Positions 37,401 to 48,562 of a DNA stretch of 64,000 nucleotides are shown one piece after another (position 1 is the first letter of the stretch; every line of letters begins with the position of its first letter). Under the pieces are notes generated by a model. The model searched no databases, was not told where the DNA came from, and was given only the letters and a program-made list of their open reading frames with translations. This DNA is from Trebouxia sp. TZW2008. Its lineage: Eukaryota; Chlorophyta; Trebouxiophyceae; Trebouxiales; Trebouxiaceae. Where the stretch lies: contig BDIU01000240.1 in NCBI GenBank assembly GCA_002118135.1, positions 186,001-250,000 of the forward strand, read 5' to 3'. The translations under genes and the position numbers were made by a program.

Positions 37401-40400
37401 CCAGCAGGAGCTCATGGGCTCAGGAGCACTTACATACAGGCATGTACACATCTTGCACAAAGAAACGAGTGTATATATATCAACTGCCAAACGCTGAGCA
37501 CTTGCCTCTTCCAGGGTATAGGTCTTGAGCTTGCTGGTGTCCACAGCAGTACTGGCAACAGCCTGCTTCTCAGTCACAGTAGCCATGCCACCCTCCTTAC
37601 TCATGGCCTCCCTCTCCATCCAGCCCCCGGGCTCCCCCCCAGATTTGGTGGGGTGTTCGCAGTAGAGGCACAGGGCCCCCTCCTTGTCGGCTTTAGGCTG
37701 CATCTTGATACGGAAGAAGGTGTTGCTCAACATACCCAGCAGGTTCCATGTCAAACTGCAGCCATGAGAAACAGCCCATCAGACTTTCACTGCAAAAGTA
37801 CCAGAGCTTTGCTGCAATACATTTGTTGTAAGAGGTGCATCTTGATGCGGCAAACGGAATTGCTCAGCATGCCCAGCAGGTTCCATGTCAGGCTGCAGCC
37901 ACGAGCAAGGACTTGTGAGACCTTTGTTAGCAAGAGTGACTGCAGTGCGTTAAATCTATGCAGATAAAAGTTTTGCTGAATGTTTGTTTGTGGGCACGCA
38001 CAGCAGGATCCAGATCAGGGTGCAGCGCCACATTACCGTCTGTCAGTCAACTGCTGCAAGATGGATCCACCTTTGTCACATGTGCAGCCTGTCAGACATG
38101 TGCTGCAAGACTGACTGCAGCTGATGAGTAGTGGTATGTAATTTCTGTAGTGAAAACCCTTGATGCTGCTCAGTGTGAGGGCTACAGTTCATGACTGAAT
38201 CTTAAATGCATTGGCAGAACAACTCACTTCTGGGGCTGCAGGTTGTTGGAGATGTCCACAGCGCGTGAACAGATTTCCTCAGCCTTCAGCAGGTCCAGGA
38301 GGGGCACCTGCACCTCCCAGAACACCCAGCACCAGTACTTGCCGTACTCTGTGGGCTCCTCATGCCTGATGATGTTACTAATGATCCACGTCTTGGCCTT
38401 GTCTAAAGACACCTCCACTCGAGTCACCTTCCTGCCTCCTCCTACAGGCAAGAAAAGAACAGTGTTTGACATACTACTCTTGTAGACAAGAAAAGTGAAT
38501 GACGGCAGGCGTCATGATGGGAGCTTCTGTGAGTAACAGTAACACTCCTGCATGACGCATACTTTGCGGCTTTGGCGCTGTGGAGGTCAAGCGCCACATT
38601 AGTTGACTGCATCTCCAGATTGCTGACATCAAGCTGCAATGACTTCACACTGTGCCCACAATGTTACTTGCAACCAAGGATTGTAGAATTGCCGCAACTT
38701 GTTGATACTGTATCCTTGCTCTGATTCAGCATTAGTGTAGGTGCTGTGAGTGGAGCCTTACCCGAGTTTGTTGCATGGCAGGCATGCCAAGCTAGTTTGA
38801 GAGAGACGGAATTTGCACAACAGCTCTGATAGGAAGCACAGCCTCAAGAGCAAGACAAGGCCCAGCGTGCTCTTGTTATTCAGATTGCTGACCCATGACT
38901 TGCTCTTGAGGCTGTTCTTCCTTCGCAGCTTCCCAGAAGCTACTGGTTGGGGAAATAATATGCCAATTGAAGGCTGAACTCCGGCAACTGAACAGCTGTG
39001 GTGGCGTGCCCTACATTTGTTCAGGCAATTGGGCACATGCACTGGCACATCATGCGGGTTGGTCAGGTCAAGGGTCCATACCCCCAGGGTTGGCCCAGCA
39101 ACAACATTGTTTTGTCTGGCTTGCAACAGTTGAACATCAATTGTCCTCATTGTGACGCTCAGAACAAGCCAGCCTGGTGAGACAGGATTTGAGCCAAATA
39201 CACCTTGCACATGTGCTGAAAGTGTCATGAATTATTACTCTTGTTACCACTACTGGGTTCTTGAGCAGAGGCAGCCCTGCAACAATGCTGTCCAGTCTGG
39301 ACCATTTTTGTTGAGAAAGTTGATTAACTGCCAGGCGCTAGTAGGCTTGAGGGCAGACCTGAGTAGGGCAAAACCCTTGATAGAGTTCATAATACAACAG
39401 ATTCATTGTCAAGTAAGCATTAGGCCTGAGGGCACACCTGAGTAGGTAAACCCCTTGATACTGCTCACCATGCAATAATAAAATGATTGTCAAGGAAGCA
39501 GTAGGCTTAGTCAAAAGAGCAGTAGGCTTAGTCAAGAGAGCAGCAGGCTTAGTCAAGTAAGCAATAGGCTTAAGGGCAGACCTGAGTAGGCGAAGCCCTT
39601 GATGGTGTACATGCCGAGAGACACCAGAGGGATCATCTCGTCATGAGCAGGGGCAGTGACCACTGACTGCACATTCAGCTCGTTGATCACAAAGTCTGGC
39701 TTGGACCACCAATCTGCAGATATCAGTCCACCACGATCAGATCTTGCAGACAGTAGTTGGACAAACTAGCGTGAGCTCACAGCAGACAAGTGCCACTTGC
39801 TTCAACCTGATAGCAGCTTTGGTGACTAGCTCTGCAATTTACATACTTGTGTTGCCTGTGCACTGTTGTCCCAGCACAGACGCCCTTGAAATGTGAGCAA
39901 GGATGCATTTGGTGTCTAAAGCAGATTGCAGGGTTGCTGCATTGCTGTGTGCATGGAGTTCGTGCAAGTAGCACAGCATACAGATGTGCACAAGCACTAC
40001 ACGCTTCGATGATGACAACTTTTTGTCAAATGCAATCTTAGGCTGCAGTGAACAAATGCTTATTGCAAGCACATCTGCACCGCGCTTGCAGCAACAGATC
40101 ATCGTCAACAGTGGGCACTGATCACGCAACAAGCACTGTGACACAACGGTTGATTAGTCGACAGCAGACAATATGCATGCAGCAGCCCATGTGACGCACC
40201 TTCTTTGTTGGCTTGGTCCATTTCAATGCCGGCTGGCAGCACCTTGTTGTCGTGCTGGTGGTAGAAGTTTTCAGACTCAGTAGGCAGCACTTCAATCTGA
40301 GCTAGCCACTTGACCATACGACCTCCAATGCCTCCAGGAATGATCATTCTAACAGGGAAGCCGTGGTCAGGTGCTAGCAGCTTGCCATTGTGCTTGTAAG

Positions 40401-41794
40401 CCACCAGAATGTCGTTTGCTGGGTTCATTGCTGTGCCGTAGATCAGGGATGTGCCGTATGAGCCGTTGTCACCCTGAGGCAGTTCCTTCTCAACACCGTT
40501 GAAGTGCACGTGGCGGGCACCTTGCTTGTAGGTGTGGACCCCACAGTACTTCAGTAGGTCTACCAGACGCACTCCTGTCCACCAACCTGTGGCAAGCAGA
40601 CAACATAAGATGACATCGCAGCAATTCACAATGCCTCAACAGGTCTACCGGACGCACTTTTGTCCATCAGCCTATTGGAAGCAGACAATAAAAGCCTAAG
40701 AAATAACAAGAAAAGAAAAAGTCTACGCCGTCAAGCATGTTTGAGAGGCTTTGAATAGACTGTGGCATCTGTTCTCTGCTCTTTGAGTGCGTGCCAAAGC
40801 AGATGGGGGAACCAATGAAGGAGATAATGCAAGCTGACATTGCAGGCAATGCAATTGCATGCACAGCAAGCAGGCAAACAATGTAAGCAGGAAGGGTAAA
40901 GGCATCAAAAGATGCAGGATGAAACAGCGAGACAACAGGCAGGCACAAGGCTTGTTGGGAATCAGTCGAGATTCTTAGCTTCCAGACACAATGCATGCTG
41001 TTGTCTCTCACAAGATTCGCATACAAGTATGAGAAACAGTGCCCAAGCTACATGTGCAACAGTATGCAGCAAGAGGCAACGATCACTAAAAAGGGCGTAT
41101 GACAAAGGAAAGTCACAATGCAGGCATGATGTGAGCTGACCTGTGCCTGTGCCTGATGCACCCCAATTGAAACCCTTCGTCTTCTTCACCATGTTCTGTT
41201 CCTTTCTCCGATTGCCAGCGCACACCAATGTGCATAGCAGGTTGACATTCTCGAACTTGTTGACCAAGTCGTCCATGGTGAATGTCATTGGCTTGTCCAC
41301 CATTCCTTTGACTGTGATTTTGTGTGTATCCCATTCAAGCTTAGGAACAGCTCCATGATTCCTGACGTACTCTGCAGACAACATGCGCAAGCTTGTCAGC
41401 TGTGCTGTCTGGAAGTGCTTGGATCAGCTGCTCGATCGTGGCAATTGCGGTGCTTACGCAGTGACGTTGGAGTGATGAAGCCTCGCTCCATGAGGTCAGG
41501 CAATGGGGGCTCGCAGTTGAACGGGTGACGACCCGTCAGCCTGACAAGCTTGGGATGCCGGGGCACCCATTTGTCAGGCGTTGCGGCGTCTCTGCTGTCA
41601 ACTTCAGTGACCGATTCATGCAAGCCCCATGCAGGATCCTTCGACGTGACGTCCTCGACATTGACGCGTTGTTCTGGCTGCTCGCTGGCTATGTATTCTT
41701 GATGCAAGACTTCAGTGTCGGTCTTAGCGCTGAAGGGCACGCGGCTGGCCAAGTCGAGCGCCGAGTCGCCATTGAATGCTTGCAAAGCGGGCAT
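34486..41794 (-). CDS. NIA: Assimilatory nitrate reductase, NADH-type (Moco / cytochrome b5 / FAD)
   Basis: Reduces nitrate to nitrite in the cytosol with NAD(P)H. Eleven exons (minus, 5' to 3'): 41458-41794, 41141-41371, 40200-40586, 39582-39713, 38228-38441, 37506-37755, 36849-37109, 36114-36314, 35641-35757, 35152-35340, 34486-34815; 882 residues, normal for the family. The Moco domain shows [15 protein letters not shown], the Cys ligand in TLVCAGNRR and GGRMVKWL. The cytochrome b5 domain has both haem histidines ([17 protein letters not shown]). The FAD domain has [14 protein letters not shown], and the NADH domain has [11 protein letters not shown] and LLCGPQGM. Start is the ATG at 41794; an upstream in-frame GTG is not used. 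Hinge 1 lacks an RxxSTP-like 14-3-3 phosphosite. Intron 6 has a GC donor (GAG then GCAAGT). Likely shares its upstream region with NDC1. Confidence 0.98.
35030..35135. repeat. CAGACA/GACACTCA simple-repeat tract
   Basis: Degenerate tandem of GACAGTGA/GACACTCA-like octamers in nitrate reductase intron 10, next to the exon 10 donor. Confidence 0.8.
36691..36950 (-). repeat. Exon-edge tandem copy: nitrate reductase exon 7 3' end
   Basis: The exon's end (right of 36849) is copied at 36691 to about 36785; period 158. The copy stays open (minus strand reads IGQIGNKAE and PERAPIDKQ) and ends CAG-GTACGG. Confidence 0.93.
37690..38035 (-). repeat. Exon-edge tandem copies: nitrate reductase exon 6 start
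   Basis: The acceptor and first codons at 37755 recur at 37892 (period 137; still reading [11 protein letters not shown]) and weakly near 38020. Confidence 0.88.
38475..38560 (+). repeat. Dispersed repeat family C, degenerate copy
   Basis: Nitrate reductase intron 4. Shares AGACAAGAAAAG, GGCGTCATGATGGGAGCTTC and TGTGAGTAACAG with the other copies. Confidence 0.6.
39340..39620 (-). repeat. Exon-edge tandem copies: nitrate reductase exon 4 3' end
   Basis: The donor side at 39582 (GGGCAGACCTGAGTAGGCGA on plus) recurs at 39438 and 39359; periods 144 and 79. Confidence 0.9.
39497..39575. repeat. 21-bp tandem repeat, about four copies
   Basis: Units like AGCAGTAGGCTTAGTCAAAAG, within the larger exon-edge repeat of nitrate reductase intron 4. 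Confidence 0.85.
40550..40700 (-). repeat. Exon-edge tandem copy: nitrate reductase exon 3 start
   Basis: AGGTCTACCAGACGCACTCC at the exon start recurs as AGGTCTACCGGACGCACTTT; period 85. The copy's acceptor is altered. Confidence 0.9.
40700..40740 (+). repeat. Dispersed repeat family C, left-end fragment
   Basis: Nitrate reductase intron 2. AAGAAAAGAAAAAGTCTACG matches the left end of the 50046 copy only. Confidence 0.5.
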
Positions 41795-42300
41795 AGTCAG
41801 ACGGTATTGTTGCACTGAAACGCGCTGTTTTAGAACGACAGAAGTCAGAGAAAAGGGGCCGTCGACGTTCTCGCTTTCGTATGGTGTTCACGCGGCACAC
41901 AATCGAGAGCTCGACTTAGACGAATGCACGCCTTGATAAGCTGTGGGCCAGTCAGCAGTCGATTGATATCACGCCCTGCCAGCCAACTGCGATGCCGTGC
42001 ACGGGGACTCTTGCCAAGGTGCACTTTGCGTGCATGTGAGCAGTTCAAATCGGCACATGAGTCCACGTGCCTCGTAGAAAAGCCGGAAAAGTGCCCTTTA
42101 ATTTCTGTGCGTCAGTGCGAGCCCGAGCCTTGTCGGTCCCTCTTCTTCGGCAGTCCATGTGGATGCCCCTCGAGTCCACAGGTCGATCCAGACCTAACGT
42201 TGCTGACGCGCTCGGTGTCGCGACCTAAGCGCAATCTCAGGTCATCCTGCTCGGCACGCACTGCAAAGGACACTGCTAAAAGTCTGACAACTTGCATCGC
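41795..42300. promoter_or_regulatory. Divergent promoter region, nitrate reductase / NDC1
   Basis: 506 bp between the two start codons. It is visibly rich in CpG compared with the TG/CA-rich introns around it, which is typical of an unmethylated promoter. No TATA box stands out. Both 5' untranslated regions must lie here. Which factors act is not visible. Confidence 0.6.
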
Positions 42301-45300
42301 ATGTGGAGAGCTGTCGCACCAACGTGTGGGCTGACAGCAAACAGGCTTACTTGCCCGTGCACTTGCTGGTCAACAAAAGAGGTCACTGGCTTTACGGGTC
42401 CAAGCAGTAGCTTACATTCCCAAACTAAATTCTCTGGGTCTTCAAGTTCTGTTCCATCGTCTAGATCAGGTATGCCCAGCACAATTTGATCAGTTCTGCA
42501 TGTCAAGCTGAAGATCTCGTTTCAAGGACTCTTGCAACCCAGGCAAGCGACGCATTAACCCTGGTGGCAATGTCAGCGGAAATGGCGCGGGACATGGCTC
42601 GGGTGCACTAGCTTTTGCTAGCTATGCTGGACAGCCTGGTGGCATAGGTACAGTGTCAATGTCTTGGTGCTGACTCTTTGCTGCTTCCTGGCTTCGTTCT
42701 GCTGTCCTTGAAGTCCTGCACTCAAAGCTCATGCATGCTTCAGGTGCAGCATCTGGAGTCCTTAATCCCAGAATATGCATCTTGGGTGGGGGTTTTGGTG
42801 GCCTGTACACAGCTGTCAGATTGGAAGCCTTGATGTGGCCACAGTCAAAACGCCCACAGGTGGCTGTACTGCTGCAGCACTGCTTGCTTTGCGGACACAT
42901 GCCTTGGGACTGAGACTAAACAGCTTGAGTTACGCTGCAGATCACCCTCATAGACCAGAACGAGCAATTTGTGTTTAAGCCGTTGCTGTATGAACTGATT
43001 AATGGGGGAGCAACACCAGGAGAGGTGGCGCCTCTCTTCAAAGATCTGCTTGCTCCCATGAACTCGACAAGTTTCATTCAGGTAGAGTGATCGTGACAAG
43101 TGATCCCAACAGAATTGTCCCTGCGTCAAGCTGACCTTGCTCAGAGGCATCACTGCAGTCAGATTGCAATGGTTCATTCCAGATGGCGTTGGCCTCAAAA
43201 CAAGAAAGTCCTTGAATCAGTTGTCGTTGAATCACAAAATCACTGTATCTTCACTCCGACTTCTGGTAAATGCATGGCACTGTGCAATCTGACTGAAAGC
43301 CTTTCTTGATTGTATTGTGCAGGGCAGTGTCTCTTCAGTTGAATCAGATGCCAGCACAAATGGTGGGCCTGCTTCAGGTTTGTCAGATCTCCACTTTCAT
43401 GACACAGTGCGCATGACAACTGCGTGCACTGTTGCAGCTGTAGGAGATGAGACTATTGTATGGCAAAATCTTATACAGCTGCCATACAGTTCATCCTGCC
43501 TGAAAACATCCAGCCTTACAACCACCTTGCCTTGGACCAATGGCCACATTTTCTGTAGGCTCCTGCTATGCTCGATGCAGTATGGAGCCTTTTGCAACAG
43601 ATAGAATTGACACAGCCCAAATGAGTTTCATGGTGTCTGTGTTCAAGGTGGAACTATCACCCTAGCTGATGGACAGCGATTGCAGTATGACTGGCTGGTA
43701 CTGGCCCTTGGCAGTAGCACCACTACTTTTGGCTTACCAGGGGTCAAGGAGCTGGCCCTGCCGTTCAACGACTTCAAGGATGCCATGCGAGTATGTCCTT
43801 GCACCTTGAAAATCACTACACGCCTCAACATTTATCTCTATATGGCTGTGTGGTGTCAAGTCACTATGTCTGCTTTTCTGAGCGTGGTGCTTTGATCACA
43901 AGGTAGTCAGAAGCTGCTCAGGTTTCAGCGGTGCGTTTTGAGAAGATTAGCAGAAGGCATGCTTGACCTTTGTCAAGCCTTGAGTGTTCATGAGGGCTGG
44001 GTGGTTTTGGTCTTGTGACACAGCGCAAGTCATTTCAGCACTCAAATGCTGAGTCACATGTGCTGCGCTCATTGGGTTTGTCCATTCGACTCAACTTTTG
44101 CTGCTGATGTGATTCAGCTATGGTATGTCCTCAAAGATGCCCAGCTTTCTGGCAGCTCATCCCTGCTCTGCACATCATAGCTGCAGCAGGCAAATCATGC
44201 CAATAAATCTCACTCATTGTGCTCACCACACCTTCTAATGCTCAGCAGATCAAGCACACCCAACATGTGCAAATACCAACTGTCACAGACTAGGCATGCA
44301 AGTCAAACCGATCCTGACTTTTTGGCATTAAAATGTACACACAGTGTCGTATCAGACCCTTCATCCCTACAAAGTGCCTGTAAGAAGCTTGTATGAGGCT
44401 TGTCCACTTGAAACTTGATGGACAGCTGTTACTGAGGCCTTGACACTGCATACAGTGGGGACAAATGGTGGCAAGAGCGGTTCTGTCGCAGGTGTTGAGA
44501 AGGGTTGAGGAGATTGGAGCAGCAGGCATCTGCCTTGCCAGCAGATGTGGTGGTGTAGACTTGACAGACAATCCCGCTGCAGGTACTGAGAAGAGTTGAG
44601 GCGTTGAAGCAGTGGGCATGCCTGTAGAAATCTTGTTCTAGGCTTGTCTGTTGGAGACCACATTGCAATGACGACACTGCCTGACAGGGGTGAATGAATC
44701 AGTGACAACCTGAATGATCATCTCACAGGTGTTGAGAAGGGTCGAGGAATTGGAGCAGCGCGCATCTGCCTTGCCAGCAGATGTGTTGGTGGTGGGGGCG
44801 GGCTATGCCGGAGTGGAGCTAGCCAGCACTGTGGCAGAGCGCCTGGGCTCACGAGCCAATGTCCAGCTTGTCTCAGCAGGTCTGTCAGCAGTCATGTTTG
44901 GCAGTCACAGCAGTGTTAGTTTATCATATCATTCTGCATGTTGTCAATACCATTCTTGAGTTCTCAAGGCGCTGTTCAGCTTGTCTCAGCAGGTCAGTAT
45001 TGCAGCTGATCTTGGCAAGCCGGACTGTGCTGGAGTTGATTGCACAGCAGCGCTTGAACAGTATGCCCACACAAGGCATGATCAAACTCTGCGGCTGCAG
45101 CACAGACGCTGGCTGGCCAGCTTTCGTGCATTGAGAGAGACTGTTGCCCCACTCCTCTTTGACATTTTGCAATGCTGCACATTGCAAGCTTACACCTTGT
45201 ATCAATCTCTGGGGAGAGGATGAGGATTGCATCACTTACCTCTTTACTGTGCTGAGGAGTCACAATTGCTGTTTGATTCTGAAGTGCCTTGCGTGCATCC

Positions 45301-47886
45301 TGCACTGGCACAGAATTACCTTGCACTTGAGTGCTGCATTTGTGCAGGTGATGATATTTTGCAAGGCATGCCACCTGGTCAAGTCAAGACTGCACGAGAT
45401 ATGCTGCAAGACCTCAGGGTGTCGATTGTCTCCAATGCCATGGTGAGGCATCAGGGACTGTGTGCTCATTTGTCTGGCATGACAATATCTGTCATACCTG
45501 CATGTTGGCTTTCTGGCCTTGTTCTTGCAATGTGGTGCAGGCAAGCAGCTTGGGCTGTACATGCTGCAGCTTTTGCAAATACAGTGACTTCTCTTTGTAA
45601 CGACTGCTTTGATTCCTAAGAAAATTGTCCTTTAGCAAATTGTCCTTACTCAGAGGTGCCACTGCAGTCTGAATGCGGTGAATGGTTGTCAAATGCATTG
45701 TTTTTACATCAAGAATGTCCCTGTAACAGTGTCCTTACAAAGAGAAGTCACTGTACCAGTAGTTGCATTCACGCCACTCTTGGACGCACATGCTTTGCTT
45801 GACATTTTGTTTGCAAATAGCAGCCTCATCCGCATCCCTGTTGTCTATTTTGATGTCCATAGCGCTTGACTGTTGATGTTTTTGTGTTGGGGCGGCAAGA
45901 TTTTGCTTCTGATGGAGGAGTGACAACGGGAACTCAACAGCGGTTCTTGTCCAAACACCTAGCACATGTGCTAAAAAGTGTGGACAGTGTCACTAGTCTT
46001 ATGATTACTCTTATACTGTCACTACTATTTCACTACTGTTACTATAGCTAATATTCTTGATGTTACTCATGCAGGTGAACAGCATACGCCAGGAGCATCA
46101 CAAGCCCTCTACAGCGCAAGCCAGCACCTCCCAGTCAGCCACCACCACAGCAAAGCAGCAGGTTGAAGTCAAACTACCAGGCAATACCAAGAACACAATC
46201 CCGGCTGACATGGTGCTGTGGACAGCTGGCAGCTCGCCAGCCAGTCACGCAGCCAGGAAACTAAAGCTGCCTTTTGAGACCAATAAGAAGGGCGCACTGT
46301 TGACAGACAGAAATCTGCAAGTGCTGCAGCGGCAGCGTGTGTTTGCTCTGGGGGATGTTGCAGGAGCTGAGATTGAAGCTGAGACTGCTAACATCCCACC
46401 CACAGCACAGGTCAGACCCTGCACATGGTCGAGCGGAATGAAAGGAACCCCTTATGCTTACAGGCGTCACCACAAGCACCTCTCTGCGTACAAGCAGCCC
46501 AAGCTTGACGCACGATTAGCACAAGCGACCTTCAAACATGCAGTAGAATGCATGTAGCACCAGTAGCACGTTTTCAAGTCAAGCAGCACTTGCCAGCTTG
46601 AGCATCCTGTGCACCTTGAATATGCAATCTGCTGTATGACTGGCTAAACGCTGCCACTGCGCTGCCATTTTGCATCTGTCTGACACTGCAACAGCATGTT
46701 CTCCTCATTATATCTGCTTGTGAACAAGGCAAGTGATTGGCTGCTATGTTGCTATGTCTGCAGTACACTTGTATATACACATCACTTGCACGCTATGTGC
46801 TGTGTTTGCATCAGGTGGCCTTCCAGCAAGCAGACTATGTAGCGTGGAACCTGTGGTCAGCCATCAACAATCGACCCTTGTTGCCATTCAAGTATCAGCA
46901 CCTGGGCGACATGATGTCATTAGGTGAGCCTAGCTTACATTAGGCCACTGTTTGATTGTATTGTAGATTGTACTTTACATTTTGCCCTCTTAGTTGACTT
47001 GCCGGTGCAACTTTGTATGGACGATGGACGTCCATGACAAGCCTTATTGTTGGACTGATGACAGCAACCATTGCAGCTTGCTCTCCTGCGTGTTTGCCTG
47101 CTGCATTGTGTGACATTGTGGTGTCATATGCTTTTTGCAGCAAGGCCCGGTGCAGTATTGCTGCCAAAGCTCAAGCAGAGCTAGCTGTGTCAAAGGGCAA
47201 GCACTCCCAGTCTGGCAATGTTTTGATTCATCACAGCTGCTTGCAGTTCCATATGCAGCTCTGCTCATGTGAAACGACGTATGTGTGGTGCACAGGGCGT
47301 GTAAATGGGGCTGTCACATTCCCTGTGCCAGTTTCCCGCCAACTGGCTGAGGGCCTTCAGTCTAGCCCATTGGGATCCTTATTTAGCGCTGCTGGCATCA
47401 GGTAGGCAAACTGCCACCTTGTCCCTAAGACATTCTCAATATTGCCATACAGCAACACATTCATGTGAATGTTCACTCATATGGCCATCAGTGTCAATGC
47501 ATGCAAAGACTTGTAGACAGGTATGCCATGCATCTGCAATGTGCACAACCAAGCCATGCTGCTTGCTGTGAGTCAGCTTGACAGCAAGTATTGCTACTGC
47601 ACTGTGAACTAGCAGAGCAGACTTGTGCAGCGTGCTGTCAATTAGGACGCTCCTGACTGTTTAAAATCACAACAAGCTGTGCTGCTGCAGTCTGAACCCT
47701 GATGACACTGGCAAGGGTCTTACTCTTCAAGGGCCATTAGCTGGCTTGGTGCGGCGAGCAGCCTACTTGTACAGGCAACCCACAGATCAGCACAAGCTAC
47801 GTGTTGGCAGAGACTGGCTGCAGCAAGCTGCCGAGGAAGCAAGACGTGTGCTATCTGGCAGCACCACAAGCAGAGCCGCCCCTTGA
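42301..47886 (+). CDS. NDC1: Type II NAD(P)H-quinone oxidoreductase, NDC1 type
   Basis: Flavoenzyme that passes electrons from NAD(P)H to quinones; plant NDC1 is in plastids (plastoglobules) and mitochondria and supports phylloquinone and tocochromanol metabolism. Eleven exons: 42301-42469, 42744-42859, 42941-43081, 43323-43377, 43648-43790, 44729-44879, 45348-45442, 46075-46410, 46815-46923, 47296-47401, 47691-47886; 538 residues. FAD fold ICILGGGFGGLYTAVRLE, then ITLIDQNEQFVFKPLLYEL, YDWLVLALG, the NAD(P)H fold VLVVGAGYAGVELA, VFALGDVAG and PTAQVAFQQADYVAWN. Exon 1 is Ser/Thr/Arg-rich and acid-poor, a plausible transit peptide; it is assigned by its CAG-GTATGC donor and matching phase, so the N-terminus is the weakest part. 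A possible AATAAA lies at 48246-48251. Confidence 0.92.
43085..43215 (-). mobile_element. Family B MITE copy, degenerate, reverse
   Basis: NDC1 intron 3. Contains AGAATTGTCCCTGCGTCAAG and CAGAGGCATCACTGCAGTCA, matching the reverse complement of family B. Confidence 0.55.
44485..44790 (+). repeat. Exon-edge tandem copies: NDC1 exon 6 start
   Basis: Exon start at 44729 (GTGTTGAGAAGGGTCGAGGA after CAG) has copies at 44492 and 44583; periods 91 and 146. The 44492 copy matches over about 70 nt but carries TAG. Confidence 0.95.
44860..45010 (+). repeat. Exon-edge tandem copy: NDC1 exon 6 3' end
   Basis: CAGCTTGTCTCAGCAG with donor GTCTGT at 44880 recurs with donor GTCAGT at 44993; period 113. Confidence 0.9.
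45615..45770 (-). mobile_element. Family B MITE copy, degenerate, reverse
   Basis: NDC1 intron 7. Contains AAATTGTCCTTACTCAGAGG, TGCCACTGCAGTCTGAATG and a second GTCCTTACAAAG block. Confidence 0.65.
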
Positions 47887-48562
47887 CGAAACAGTGGTTC
47901 TAGATCTGATGGACACATACTCATTGCCACATTGTCACATTGTGTGTGACACAGGCAATCAGCCTTGTTGGCTGACTGAAGCATGTGAAGCACTTCTTCT
48001 TTTGTCTTGTAGTAGTGACTTCATGTTCCTTGTCTAGCCTCCCCAGGGATTGGACAGAAAGGTGCAGCAGGTCGTTTGCATTGATGTCAACAACCGGCAA
48101 AACCATTATGCCTTGTGCTGAGAATCGTTACCTGGTTCAGGACACACCTTGGATGTCTGATCGGTTCATTGGTCGGATCAGATTCTGCTAATGCCGTGAT
48201 CTGTTCTTTTACAGCCCATCTTACTATCCGTACTAGCATTCCTGAAATAAAGCCATGTAGGATAGCGGTGCTAGATGCATGATAGACGGCGTGTCATGAT
48301 CAGAATGTTTGCGTACACGTTTGAAGCACATCGGAATGTTTGCATGGGCCATTGGAAGTGTTCAACATGAATTGTGCACATTGAGATTGGTACATGCTAC
48401 ATGACATGCCTTGATTGCTGCAGCGAGAATTGCCTGACAACAACTGATTGAGACCACCCAGAGCTACAATTGGCGTGCATTGCACGCAACCGTCGCCACC
48501 CCAATTATCAGTAGAAATTTGCCGCAGAACACTTGGCTTTCGGTCCTGGATGCTGCTACAGC
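47887..48562 (+). other. Intergenic region between NDC1 and the PEBP gene
   Basis: About 680 bp holding the NDC1 3' untranslated region and the PEBP promoter. CpG becomes frequent from about 48440 onward, marking the likely promoter. No further coding seen. Confidence 0.5.

Noticed and set aside
41924..42334. Plus-strand frame of 136 residues, Cys/Arg/Ser-rich
   Set aside because: In CpG-rich divergent promoter; no phase-compatible junction to NDC1 exon 2 and no recognisable family.
42276..42595. Minus-strand frame with an acidic stretch (GIPDLDDGTELEDPENLVWE) and an upstream ATG
   Set aside because: No splice arrangement joins it to a plausible gene, and the opposite strand gives NDC1 exon 1 with a good donor and matching phase. 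I keep some doubt about this choice.
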